DNA from: Verrucomicrobiota bacterium
GTDB taxonomy: Bacteria; Verrucomicrobiota; Verrucomicrobiia; Chthoniobacterales; JAFAMB01
Assembly (NCBI GenBank): GCA_019239825.1
Contig: JAFAZK010000145.1
Span: 1 to 64,000 of the forward strand
DNA: 64,000 nt
Direction: 5' to 3'
Position numbers and translations under genes: made by a program. The notes beneath the pieces were generated by a model. The model saw only the letters and a list, made by a program, of their open reading frames with translations, had not been told where the DNA came from and made no database searches. Positions 24,993-33,600 of this stretch are shown here, piece by piece (position 1 is the first letter of the stretch; every line of letters begins with the position of its first letter).

Positions 24993-25019
24993 ACTTAGCT
25001 CCCTTTCACTGGTCGCTCT

Positions 25020-25188
25020 GTGAGAGGTGAGAAGTGAGAAGTGAGAGGTGAGAGGTAACGACTGCAGGGGCTCTATTCGTAATTCCGAGCTTACGGATCA
25101 TAAAAGTTCTTCGGTACGATTCGTTTCGTTCGGTTTGAACGGCTGGCACGTAGAACCACCAATCACCTCTCACGTCTCACTTCTCACG
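25020..25188. repeat. inverted micro-repeat hairpin (GTGAGAGGTGAGAAG type)
   Basis: Left arm 25020-25060 consists of 7-8 bp GTGAGAGG/GTGAGAA units; right arm 25161-25188 is the inverse (ACCTCTCACGTCTCACTTCT). It occupies most of the gap between gspF and gspE and would form a long stem in a shared transcript. Confidence 0.75.
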
Positions 25189-25193
25189 CGTAG

Positions 25194-26891
25194 CTACTCC
25201 TCGGCCATCTCGAGATCAGAGGCGGTCACTCGGGCCACTTCTTCAATCGTAGTAACACCTTCGTACACCTTGGTCCAACCATACTGTCGCAGCGGCACCA
25301 TTCCTTCCTCGACAGACGCAGCGCGCAAGGCAGAAGCGGCTTTACCCGCGACGATCATGTCCTGAATTTGCGGCGACACCATACAAATTTCATAAATAGC
25401 AGCTCTGCCTTGGTAGCCCGTGTTGCGGCAAGCATGGCATCCGACCGCAGCGTAGGGGACATGGTCCCTATCGGGAGCGAAACCGACTTTTCGAAAGTAT
25501 TCAAAGGAGTACTCACCCGGCTGTTTGCACCGCGTACAAAGGACGCGCACCAGTCGTTGAGCGATAAATGCGCGAACTGAACTTGCCACCAGGAATGGCT
25601 CGATCCCCATATCCAGCAAACGGGTGATACCTCCGATCGCATCGTTCGTGTGCAAGGTGCTAAATACCAAGTGCCCGGTAAGCGCACCGCGGATGGCGAT
25701 CTCAGCCGTTTCCCGATCGCGCATTTCTCCCACCATAATCACGTTGGGATCACCTCGAAGAATGCTGCGCAGTCCATTGGCGAACGTCAGATCTATTTCA
25801 GGTTTAACCGCGATCTGTATCACCCCGGGAAGCTGATATTCCACCGGGTCCTCCACGGTCACGATGCGCCGTTCCTTGGTGTTTAAACTGGAGAGAAACG
25901 TGTAAAGCGAAGTCGACTTACCGCAACCGGTTGGCCCAGTCACTAGCACGATGCCATTGGGTAGCGACAAGAGATGTTCTATCTTGCGGCGAGAATCGGG
26001 ATCGAGACCCAAACGATCGAAGGTAAAGCGTTCTTGACCTAAAAGCCGGAGACTAACGCTTTCTCCGGTTACCGACGGAATCGTGGCTACGCGGACGTCA
26101 ATCGGTTGCCCATCCAATTCAAGATTGATACGTCCATCCTGCGGCAACCTGCGCTCGGCAATGTCCAGACGGGCCATCACTTTTAAACGCGAGATAACGG
26201 AAGCTTGCAGTACGCGGATATTCGCCGGAACCGGTACTTCGTGCAGAACACCATCAATCCGGTAGCGGATCCGGAGATCGTCCGCGACCGGCTCCCAATG
26301 AATATCTGTTGCCCGTTGCTCTAAGGCCTCGCGCAAAATCTGGTTCACAAATTTCACGACGGACGCTTCCGAATCGTCCATGTCGATAACGTTAGTCTCC
26401 TGACGCAGGTCCGGGCCATCAGCGTCGTTCGCCCGGCCTTCAATGAGCGCCTCAAAGGTTTCCGCACCGATTCCATATCCTTGTCTTAGCGCCTGCAAGA
26501 TCTGGGTCCTGGTCAGCATGTTGTAAACGATCTTCTGATCCAAGGCGGCCGCTAAGGCCTGACGTGCCACCAGATCAAACGGATCATATAGACCAACCCA
26601 AACCGTGTTGTTCTCGAGTCTCAGAGGCACGATCTGGTGCCGCAGCGCCACGCGAGCCGGTATTTTTTCGCGCAGGGGCGCGGCCACGGAATTGATCGCT
26701 TCTTCCCACCAAGGAATTCCGAGCCAGCCGCTCACTGCTCGCAGGAATTTCGCCTCATCTACGACCCGGGCGTCGAGAATAGCGCGAATCAACGACCTCT
26801 GATCCTCAGCGGCTCCGTGCAATATCTCTTCGCAGGCGCGGACGTCAGTGCAATGACTTTCGCGGGCGATTTTCAACAAATTTTGAATCAC
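25194..26891 (-). CDS. GspE/PilB-family assembly ATPase
   Basis: The 565-residue protein has an N-terminal GspE-N (MshEN) domain to about residue 150, a central N2 domain, and the ATPase core. The core carries Walker A with Lys325 (GPTGCGKSTSLYTF), the Asp box and Walker B (GDPNVIMVGEMRDRETAEIA), and the His box (GHLVFSTLHTND). A tetracysteine zinc motif (CTRCKQ ... CHACRNTGYQGR) lies near the C-terminus. It hydrolyses ATP to power pilus or pseudopilus assembly with the GspF protein encoded next. The sequence does not decide between T2SS and T4P. Confidence 0.94.
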   Translation of the reverse strand: MIQNLLKIARESHCTDVRACEEILHGAAEDQRSLIRAILDARVVDEAKFLRAVSGWLGIPWWEEAINSVAAPLREKIPARVALRHQIVPLRLENNTVWVGLYDPFDLVARQALAAALDQKIVYNMLTRTQILQALRQGYGIGAETFEALIEGRANDADGPDLRQETNVIDMDDSEASVVKFVNQILREALEQRATDIHWEPVADDLRIRYRIDGVLHEVPVPANIRVLQASVISRLKVMARLDIAERRLPQDGRINLELDGQPIDVRVATIPSVTGESVSLRLLGQERFTFDRLGLDPDSRRKIEHLLSLPNGIVLVTGPTGCGKSTSLYTFLSSLNTKERRIVTVEDPVEYQLPGVIQIAVKPEIDLTFANGLRSILRGDPNVIMVGEMRDRETAEIAIRGALTGHLVFSTLHTNDAIGGITRLLDMGIEPFLVASSVRAFIAQRLVRVLCTRCKQPGEYSFEYFRKVGFAPDRDHVPYAAVGCHACRNTGYQGRAAIYEICMVSPQIQDMIVAGKAASALRAASVEEGMVPLRQYGWTKVYEGVTTIEEVARVTASDLEMAEE

Positions 26892-27114
26892 AAATTAGAA
26901 GTGCCCGGTAGCTTAAACCTGTTATCCAGTCATCAGGATTCGTCCGACAGACCACCTTACCACAGGGACCTATTTTTGTCCCGTTTTGGCCTGCTAAGCA
27001 AGCAAAACGGTGGTACCAGGGGACTGGTCGATGAACAGCTGGCCCTCCGAGGGGACTAGGACGAAAGACTCGGCAGCGGCGAGCCCTGGAGAGCTACCTC
27101 TCTTGCGAGGCCTT

Positions 27115-27409
27115 CTTTGGTGGGGCGAGGCTCCCTAACGGCCCTATCATGTTAACGAAACCACAACAGTATTCTCGATCCCAACCTTCTGCTATGCCAA
27201 GACCCGTGCCGAGCCGCGGGTATCAGCGTGGCTGCGGATAATCGCCCGACCGCATAATCCACGCTGCCATTCTCGCACCAAGACCATTGCTGCGATGCTC
27301 AGACTCACGGCTCGGCGCGTCTATTGGCCTAACAAGATCAGGTGCCGTCATCGCGGTGGATTTCTTCGCAAACACGATAGAAACGTCCGGGAGCCTCGCC
27401 CTACCAAAA
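27115..27409. repeat. family A nested-palindrome element, copy A2
   Basis: Outer arms CTTTGGTGGGGCGAGGCTCC (27115-27135) and the inverse at 27389-27409 differ at one or two bases. Inner GCCGAGCCG/CGGCTCGGC arms lie at 27208-27216 and 27308-27316. The element is about 295 bp. The preceding 26892-27114 shows a weak hairpin near 26964 but no gene. Confidence 0.82.
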
Positions 27410-27439
27410 GAGAGTCCGCCCCCAAAGAGCGCTTCGCGT

Positions 27440-28339
27440 CTATCTAGCAGTCCCCATCAGCGCCTGGCGCATCGCAGCTAATGGAACGGGTTGGCCAAAC
27501 CAGTGTTCAAAGGCAAAAGCGCCTTGATGCAGTAACATTAGCCGGCCATCCACTGCCGGGACCCCGTTCTGTTCTGCCCAGGTTACCAGCGGCGTGTCTC
27601 CCTGCGGACGATAAACCATATCGAATAAGCGATGTTCTGGACGCAACCACTTCGGGTCCCAATCCAGGGGACCGTCCTTGAGTCCTAAAGATGACGCATT
27701 GATGATTAAGTCGGCTTCCAGGAAAACCCGTCGAAGTTGATGGAAATCCCAAAAGGTCACACCGGAATTCGAGACCAGTTCGCGACGAAGTCCGTCCATT
27801 TTTTCGACAGTACGGTTAACCAGCAAAAGCCTTTCCGGTCTCAGATTCGCCAAGAAACGGGCCGACGCCTGCCCTGCCCCGCCCCCGGCTCCTAGCAAGG
27901 CAATCTTGGATTTAGCTAATTCGACCCCAAAAGCATCGAACAGCGCGGACTGGAGACCGCGACCGTCCGTGTTGAATCCGATCAGCTTACCATCCTGGTT
28001 CACCACCGTGTTGATTGCGCCTAAGGCTTCGGCTTCGGAGTCAAGACGATCAACCAATCTATATCCGGCAATTTTGTGAGGGATGGTCAGATTCCAACCG
28101 ATAAATCCCAGCTTTCGCAAACATCTGAAAGCTGTCTCTAGCTGAGCCGGCGAAACCAGAAGTCGATCGTACCGGTAAGGTAGCCCACGGGCTTCCAGAG
28201 CCGCATTCTGCATCGGTGGTGAAAGCGAATGCTCCACGGGATCACCTAGCACCGCGAGTTGAAACCCTGCAGTGTTAGCGCCTGCTAACAACGCTTGTAG
28301 GCTCTCCACGGTCCACGCCACAGAAGATTTAAGATCCAC
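27440..28339 (-). CDS. aroE: shikimate dehydrogenase
   Basis: The protein (299 residues from the annotated GTG) catalyses NADPH-dependent reduction of 3-dehydroshikimate to shikimate. Visible motifs are the substrate site VEHSLSPPMQNAA, catalytic Lys in NLTIPHK, Asn/Asp in NTDGRGLQ, the NADP-binding glycines LLGAGGGAGQAS and the closing MLLHQGAFAFEHWFG. The conserved core starts near AGFQLAVLGDPVEHS. The upstream codons run directly into a CACAGATTAC micro-repeat, so the GTG at 28339 is uncertain and a GTG closer to the core (for example 28321) is possible. Confidence 0.93.
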   Translation of the reverse strand: MDLKSSVAWTVESLQALLAGANTAGFQLAVLGDPVEHSLSPPMQNAALEARGLPYRYDRLLVSPAQLETAFRCLRKLGFIGWNLTIPHKIAGYRLVDRLDSEAEALGAINTVVNQDGKLIGFNTDGRGLQSALFDAFGVELAKSKIALLGAGGGAGQASARFLANLRPERLLLVNRTVEKMDGLRRELVSNSGVTFWDFHQLRRVFLEADLIINASSLGLKDGPLDWDPKWLRPEHRLFDMVYRPQGDTPLVTWAEQNGVPAVDGRLMLLHQGAFAFEHWFGQPVPLAAMRQALMGTAR

Positions 28340-28364
28340 AGATTACACAGATTACGCAGATTAG
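28337..28364. repeat. micro-repeat at the aroE start (CACAGATTAC units)
   Basis: Three imperfect tandem units of CACAGATTA(C) run from 28337 to 28364 and overlap the annotated start codon of aroE. No inverted partner is seen nearby. Confidence 0.7.
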
Positions 28365-28404
28365 AAGGCATCGAAAGGCAAGAAAAAGTCGCTTATCCCC
28401 AAGC

Positions 28405-28841
28405 GGAGGGGCGTTGCATTCCGCTTTCGCAGCTAAAACGGATGTCGACGCTCGGAAAGTGTTTTCAGGTTTGTCGTGCGGAGAGACGCGACGCCCGGGA
28501 ACTTTGGTGGGGCGAGGCTCCCGAACGTTATATGGTGTTTGCGAAGAATCCACTGTGGTGGCGCCGCCTGATCTTGTTAGGCCGATCGACGCGCCGAGCC
28601 ATGGGTCTGAGCGTTGCAGCACCATTTAGCTTTGCCGCGAGATTTGGTGGCGTGGATTAGGCGGTCGGACGGTTAGCCGCAACCACACTGAATACCCGCG
28701 GCTCGGCACGGGTTTTGGCATCCGGGGGCGCTGGGATCGAGTACACTTGCGGCTTCGTTAACATCATAGGGTGATAAGGGAGCCTCGCCCCACCAAAGTC
28801 GACCCAATTTTAGCTGCGAAAGCTGAATGCAACGCCTCTCC
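28405..28841. repeat. family C inverted arms enclosing a family A element
   Basis: Arms 28405-28438 and 28808-28841 share CGTTGCATTC and CTTTCGCAGCTAAAA and match in inverted orientation with two mismatches in 34 bp. They enclose copy A3 and form a compound palindrome of about 437 bp between aroE and gltX. Confidence 0.75.
28501..28799. repeat. family A nested-palindrome element, copy A3
   Basis: Perfect 22-bp inverted arms lie at 28501-28522 and 28778-28799 (core TTTGGTGGGGCGAGGCTCCC), with inner arms GCCGAGCC/GGCTCGGC. Length is 299 bp. It is nested inside the family C arms. Confidence 0.85.
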
Positions 28842-28897
28842 GGTCTGGGATCAGCGACACTTTCGGGGCTGCGGATCTTAATTTCGGATTTCGGGAA

Positions 28898-30250
28898 TTA
28901 TCTATTAAACCTCTCGATCGTCCGCTCCAACCGGGCTAGCACGCGCTCCCGTCCCAACACTTCCAGCATGTGATAAAGACTCGGCCCAAATGAGCGCCCA
29001 CTCACTGCCAGCCGCGCGGGATGGATTAGCTCCGCTGTTTTGCAGGGAATGCTCTTAGCCAAAGTCTTCAGCGCATTTTCCAATGCCTCCGGATTCCACT
29101 CAGCCGTTGATTGAAAGGTTTCCCGTAACTTGCCGAGACGCGACATCACCTCCGGATCCGCCTTCGCCGAGCCTTCCGCGCGAGCAGCGCCGCCAAAGGT
29201 TTTAGCGACCGCTTCTGGATCGTATTCGTAGTCCTCGCTAAAAAAGTAGCCGATCCAATCCGGGACATCTTTCAGGAATTTTATCTTCTCCTGAACAAGC
29301 TTAAGTACGTCGGTCAGATACGCCTCATCCGTGACTTGAATCCCCGCCTTTTCAATGAACGGCAGGCTTAATTCCCGAAACCGCGACACCGGCATTTGCG
29401 ACAAGTACTGGTGATTCAGCCAATTACATTTGTCCAAATCGAAGGACGCATTGCGTCGATTTACTTTTTCCAAATCAAAGAGCTGAATCGTTTCCTCGAT
29501 ATCCAATTTCTCGCGATTGTCTTTGGGAGACCAGCCAAGCAGGCACAGATAATTCCGGACCGCTTCCGGCGCGTAACCTTCCTCGATATAAGTCGCGATA
29601 CTCGATCCTTCATCGCGTTTGCTCATCTTGGAACCATCTCGATTAAGAATTAATGGGATATGCGCAAAGCGCGGCGGCTCGATCTCCAACGCCTGGTAAA
29701 GAGCGACGTGTTTGGACGTATTGGTCAGGTGGTCTTCGCCTCGGATCACGTGCGATATTTTCATTTCGATATCGTCGACCACGTTAACGAAATGGAAGAT
29801 CCACGAGCCATCCGGCCGGCGGATGGTCATATCGGGCTCCATACTACGATCGAACTCGATCCGCCCACAGACTAAGTCGTCTACCACAACGGGACGGCGT
29901 GGTGAACGAAAGCGAATAGCGCCTTGGTCCTCATACACCAGCCATTTTTCTTCAAGAATTTTGAGGTACTTCTCGTAAATTGCGCTCCGCTCGCTCTGAA
30001 AATAAGGACCGAACTCTCCTCCTTTATCTGCGCCTTCATCCCATTCAAGCCCGAGCCAACGAAGCCCTTCATAGATCACAGCAACTGCCTCTTCACGTTC
30101 GCGACTCTTATCCGTGTCCTCGATCCTGAGAACAAAGACGCCCTGATTATGCCGGGCAAACAGCCAATTAAAAAGCGCAGTGCGGGCCCCGCCGACGTGC
30201 AAGAACCCGGTCGGCGAAGGAGCAAAGCGAACCCTGACTGGAGTACTCAT
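28898..30250 (-). CDS. gltX: glutamyl-tRNA synthetase
   Basis: The 450-residue class I synthetase begins MSTPVRVRFAPSPTGFLHVG. It has the HIGH-type motif (HVGG), IRIEDTDKSRE, the KMSKR signature (GSKMSKRDEGSS) and a C-terminal anticodon-binding domain. It charges tRNA-Glu (or also tRNA-Gln in bacteria using the transamidation route). Length is slightly under the usual 465-485, but all catalytic blocks are present. It stands alone between repeat elements. Confidence 0.95.
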   Translation of the reverse strand: MSTPVRVRFAPSPTGFLHVGGARTALFNWLFARHNQGVFVLRIEDTDKSREREEAVAVIYEGLRWLGLEWDEGADKGGEFGPYFQSERSAIYEKYLKILEEKWLVYEDQGAIRFRSPRRPVVVDDLVCGRIEFDRSMEPDMTIRRPDGSWIFHFVNVVDDIEMKISHVIRGEDHLTNTSKHVALYQALEIEPPRFAHIPLILNRDGSKMSKRDEGSSIATYIEEGYAPEAVRNYLCLLGWSPKDNREKLDIEETIQLFDLEKVNRRNASFDLDKCNWLNHQYLSQMPVSRFRELSLPFIEKAGIQVTDEAYLTDVLKLVQEKIKFLKDVPDWIGYFFSEDYEYDPEAVAKTFGGAARAEGSAKADPEVMSRLGKLRETFQSTAEWNPEALENALKTLAKSIPCKTAELIHPARLAVSGRSFGPSLYHMLEVLGRERVLARLERTIERFNR

Positions 30251-30338
30251 TGACTAACCAATTCTCGCGTAGGGGTGGGTTTCAACTAATTTTTGGCTAC
30301 CTGGGAGCCTTGTCGCCGCTGTGTTGCACACCCAGAGC

Positions 30339-30619
30339 CTGGAGGGGAGCCGCTTTTGCCCGTCCTAAGTTGAACGGACGTTCTTGGAGAAATGCGTGTA
30401 CCAGACTGAGCGTGTGCCTGGCAGGCGGCTCCCGCTAACGTCCTGAGATCTCGCCACCGATCACATGGTCGTTCGGTTCGAAAGATCAAACACCGTTCGG
30501 TTAATTTACGCGTCGAGACGTTTCCGGGAGCCGCCTGCTAAAGGACTATGAGTTGTGCTACGATTGTTCGCCTTGTCCTGCCGGCGGTTCCGCCACATTC
30601 AAAAGCGGCTCCCCTCCAG
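30339..30619. repeat. family B nested-palindrome element, copy B3
   Basis: Perfect 19-bp outer arms CTGGAGGGGAGCCGCTTTT lie at 30339-30357 and 30601-30619. Inner arms GGCAGGCGGCTCCCG and CGGGAGCCGCCTGC lie near 30420-30435 and 30525-30538. Length is 281 bp. It fills the gap between gltX and the DUF6600-like gene. Confidence 0.87.
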
Positions 30620-30701
30620 GCGCTCACCTCGAAAAACACGTCGGGATTCGGTCTCTGATATTGCGCTAGACTTCTCGGCTTGCTTACACATCGTCACCCT
30701 A

Positions 30702-32507
30702 ATGTTGCCGCGCGTGCGAAAACTCCTGGCCCTGGTTTTTCTGATCGCGATTTCTCTCGTGGGGTCGGTAGCCAACCCGTCGCCAACCCCGACTCAACGT
30801 CCCCTCCCCCTGGCAATCGGCAAAAGCCCTTCGAACGACCCCAGACCGGCTTCTACAAAGATTTCGCTCCTACGGAGCTGGACCGTCATCCGGGGCGTTA
30901 AGTCAGCGGTCCCACCACGGCCTGACGTTTTCCGCGTTCTGTTATCGCAGACGCGTTCGTTGTCACTCCAAAACTCCATTGCTCCAACACTCCAATACTC
31001 CGTCACTCCTCCTCCAATCCACTCCTCCACGGTATACGAGGAATCCCCAGTCCCAAACCAGGCTGACCTCAACGACTCCTACGACGTATTCTACCACCAA
31101 CTATCTGCTGATGGACATTGGCTCTTTGCGGAGAATTTCGGGTATGTCTATCAGCCCAAAGTAGCCGAGAAAGACCCGAATTGGCGCCCTTACACGAACG
31201 GGCATTGGGAGGCGACAGACCGCGGTTGGTATTGGGATACCGACGAGCCGTTCGGTTGGGCTACCTATCACTATGGACGCTGGGCAAACATCGACGGCAC
31301 CGGATGGGTTTGGACGCCCGGGATCGATTGGTCGCCAGCTTGGGTCTCATGGCGAATCTGCGACAACGGTTTTGTCGGCTGGGCTCCCCTACCGCCGGAA
31401 TGTCCCCGACCTAGCGATGCCGTCCCGATCGGGAGTTGGTGCGATTCCTATGCCGATATCGGACCCGAGGCGTTTTGTTTTTTGCCGTTCAACGCGTGGT
31501 TCAAACCAAGCTATGTCGGGTTATTTGCTCCGGCATCTCAGAATCGGGAACTGATTAACGCGAGCCGTAATGTTACCAACATTTCGGCAAGCAAAACGAC
31601 GATCAGCGACTTTGGTCCCCGCCCAGACTTCATTGCCCAAGAAACGGGACAAGAAGTTAAGACCTATCAACTTCATTACTCTGAAGTCAGGGGACAACAT
31701 AATTTCTCGAGGTCCATCAACGGCAATCTGCTGAATGTCGAGGGCCCTGCGGTCAAGCTGAAGGCGAATGCCACTAAGGTGCCCACGGTCATAAAGACAA
31801 TCGTAAGGCCTGCCGTCAATAAGGGCTGGAACGGTTTGACCAAAGAAGACATCGACGGTGTGCATCAGAAATATGCTTCGGAGGCGCACATCCCGAGACA
31901 TCTGCCAAATAAGCCAATCGAGCGGGTCAATCTGGTGCCAAGCGCAACCCCAGCGGTGGCCCGGTCAGCCAGTGATCAGAAACAAAAAGAACCCAAGGAG
32001 CACAAGGCGACCGCGAACGCGAGCCCTCAAAAAGAGACCAAAGAAAAGACGGCAACCGCCTCAGCCCACAAGAAGACCGCGAAGCATAAAACGGCCTCCG
32101 AATCGGAGGACGAAAGCGGTTCGAAGGGAGAGAGCAAATCGAAGGTAAAATCAAAGACGGCTAAGGCATCTAAGGAGACTCAGGATACTGACGAATCTAA
32201 GACTCCAAACAAGAAGACGGCCAAGAGTGGCAGCGCTAAGAGCGACGGCCAGTCAAAGAGCACAAAGACCTCGAAGAGCTCGGGCGGATCGAAGGGCGAA
32301 GATTCCGGGGCCGAAGGCTCGAAGAGCAGCACTGGCTCGAAAGATGAAGGGTCGAAGAGCGGTTCGAAGAAAAGTTCGAACGGTGAAGACTCCAGGGGCG
32401 ATGGGTCCAAGAAAAGCGGAAGCTCGAAGCGTGAAGGACCTAAGAGTGAATCGACGAGCGAAGGCCCGAAGAGAAGCCAGAAGAAGTCTTCAGACGAAAA
32501 AGACTAA
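30702..32507 (+). CDS. secreted DUF6600/YXWGXW-like protein with a long Lys/Ser-rich tail
   Basis: The start at 30702 (MLPRVRKLLALVFLIAISLV) gives a signal peptide; the longer frame to 30555 would begin in repeat B3. The 601-residue protein has a Trp/Gly/Tyr-rich central domain (GHWEATDRGWYWDTDEPFGW, YGRWANIDGTGWVWTPGIDW, FVGWAPLPPECP) of the DUF6600 kind. About 190 residues of low complexity rich in Lys, Ser, Thr, Gly and Glu follow. Between the signal peptide and the domain, residues 51-60 are encoded by an R-family repeat and about 89-110 by an ACTCC micro-repeat, so this linker seems to tolerate insertions. Function is unknown; the strongly basic tail may bind nucleic acid or surface polymers. 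Confidence 0.8.
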   Translation: MLPRVRKLLALVFLIAISLVGSVANPSPTPTQRPLPLAIGKSPSNDPRPASTKISLLRSWTVIRGVKSAVPPRPDVFRVLLSQTRSLSLQNSIAPTLQYSVTPPPIHSSTVYEESPVPNQADLNDSYDVFYHQLSADGHWLFAENFGYVYQPKVAEKDPNWRPYTNGHWEATDRGWYWDTDEPFGWATYHYGRWANIDGTGWVWTPGIDWSPAWVSWRICDNGFVGWAPLPPECPRPSDAVPIGSWCDSYADIGPEAFCFLPFNAWFKPSYVGLFAPASQNRELINASRNVTNISASKTTISDFGPRPDFIAQETGQEVKTYQLHYSEVRGQHNFSRSINGNLLNVEGPAVKLKANATKVPTVIKTIVRPAVNKGWNGLTKEDIDGVHQKYASEAHIPRHLPNKPIERVNLVPSATPAVARSASDQKQKEPKEHKATANASPQKETKEKTATASAHKKTAKHKTASESEDESGSKGESKSKVKSKTAKASKETQDTDESKTPNKKTAKSGSAKSDGQSKSTKTSKSSGGSKGEDSGAEGSKSSTGSKDEGSKSGSKKSSNGEDSRGDGSKKSGSSKREGPKSESTSEGPKRSQKKSSDEKD

Positions 32508-32633
32508 CCCCGGCCGAAGGTGGAAGAAAAACGCGCTCTCATCTGCTAGCATCGCCAGCGCCTTGGGCATTCATTATCCGCGATGAGCCGTTGGGACCGG
32601 TCCCGGTTTTTGGCTCTGGGCGGTTAGCCCTGT

Positions 32634-32852
32634 CTAATAGAACCAGTTGTAGCCCGGGTCGGGGCTCTCGGCGGTTTGCTCTGCCGCGTGTTGGCGCGGT
32701 TCGACGTAGTTAGCTGCATGATTTTTGATCTTTGGCGTCAACATGGTACAAGCCATCAGCGTTAGGAAGCCGCTAACCAACGTAGAATAACATAGATGGT
32801 TAGTAGGTTTGATAATTTTGTTAGTTGAGTTAGTCCGATTGAGTAGCGTCAT
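32634..32852 (-). CDS. small lipoprotein of unknown function
   Basis: The 72-residue product has AGAGG six nt before the ATG. It has an unusually long polar N-terminus (MTLLNRTNSTNKIIKPTNHL), a hydrophobic core and a lipobox (LMAC). The short mature region ends SPDPGYNWFY. The aromatic ending recalls the WPFG lipoproteins at 3132-3305 and 5797-5973, but similarity is slight. No operon partner is present. Confidence 0.6.
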   Translation of the reverse strand: MTLLNRTNSTNKIIKPTNHLCYSTLVSGFLTLMACTMLTPKIKNHAANYVEPRQHAAEQTAESPDPGYNWFY

Positions 32853-33016
32853 GGTAACCTCTTTTCTCTCATATACCGAGGGAGCCGCGGTTCTATTCCC
32901 AAGACGCGTACGTTAGAGCCGCGTTTGTTCCGGAAACACCACGGGCTCAGTCTGAGGTTTTACCCAAAGAGTGGGCAGGAGGGAGTTAGACCTGGATGTG
33001 CATTTTGCCGAACGGT

Positions 33017-33340
33017 CTAGAGGGAGCCGCTTTTGACTGTTGCTCGGAACCTGAGCTGACCGGGCAAATAGGCATTGTACGGCCGAGACGTTTCCCTGGC
33101 AGGCGGCTCCTGGGAACGTCCCACAAAATGTTTCACCTAGTGACCTGTCGGCGAAATAACATAGCCTTCGCGGACAGGTCACTAGTCGCGCGGCCGGTCG
33201 GAAACAATCGACGGCGGTAGATTGTAAGGGCGTCAGGGCCGATTTCGGGAGCCGCCTGCTAAGCACACGCCTACGCCGCAAACGCCGGGTTTCAGAAATT
33301 TGCGTGCAAACGGGCTCGGGTAAAAGCGGCTCCCCTCCAG
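33017..33340. repeat. family B nested-palindrome element, copy B4
   Basis: The left arm 33017-33034 is a slightly diverged CTAGAGGGAGCCGCTTTT; the right arm 33322-33340 is the standard inverse. Inner arms lie at 33097-33120 and 33245-33261. A third central pair CTAGTGACCTGTC/GACAGGTCACTAG lies at 33138-33150 and 33173-33185. Length is about 324 bp. Confidence 0.82.
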
Positions 33341-33378
33341 CATCCCCAACCCGATACGCGGGTGCAATTCCAACTCGG

Positions 33379-33468
33379 CGCAGTACTCCAGTACTCCAGT
33401 ACTCCATCACTCCATCACTCCGCGTGGCCGGATTCGAGGACGAGGACGACGACGAGTACGAGAACGAA
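33379..33468. repeat. micro-repeats upstream of the Pup-ligase-like gene
   Basis: AGTACTCC/ATCACTCC units (33379-33421) are followed by CGAGGACGAGGACGACGACG-type units (33437-33468). The same ACTCC type occurs at 30966-31029 and 38398-38432. The open frame continues through them to 33304, but the translated product is repeat-derived. Confidence 0.7.
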
Positions 33469-33600
33469 GCGCCTGGTGAGACGGTCTGCCTACCCCCGGG
33501 CTTTATCCCACAGCGGTGTCAAACAAAGCCTCTTTTCCCACAACGTTTTCTCCCAAGTTCCGGTTGCCAGTGCTGGCGTTTCGTTAGAGACTCACAGGGC

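Noticed and set aside
33304-33600. N-terminal extension of the Pup-ligase-like frame
   Set aside because: It translates the end of element B4 and the ACTCC and GAGGAC micro-repeats; the family N-terminus begins at 33601.
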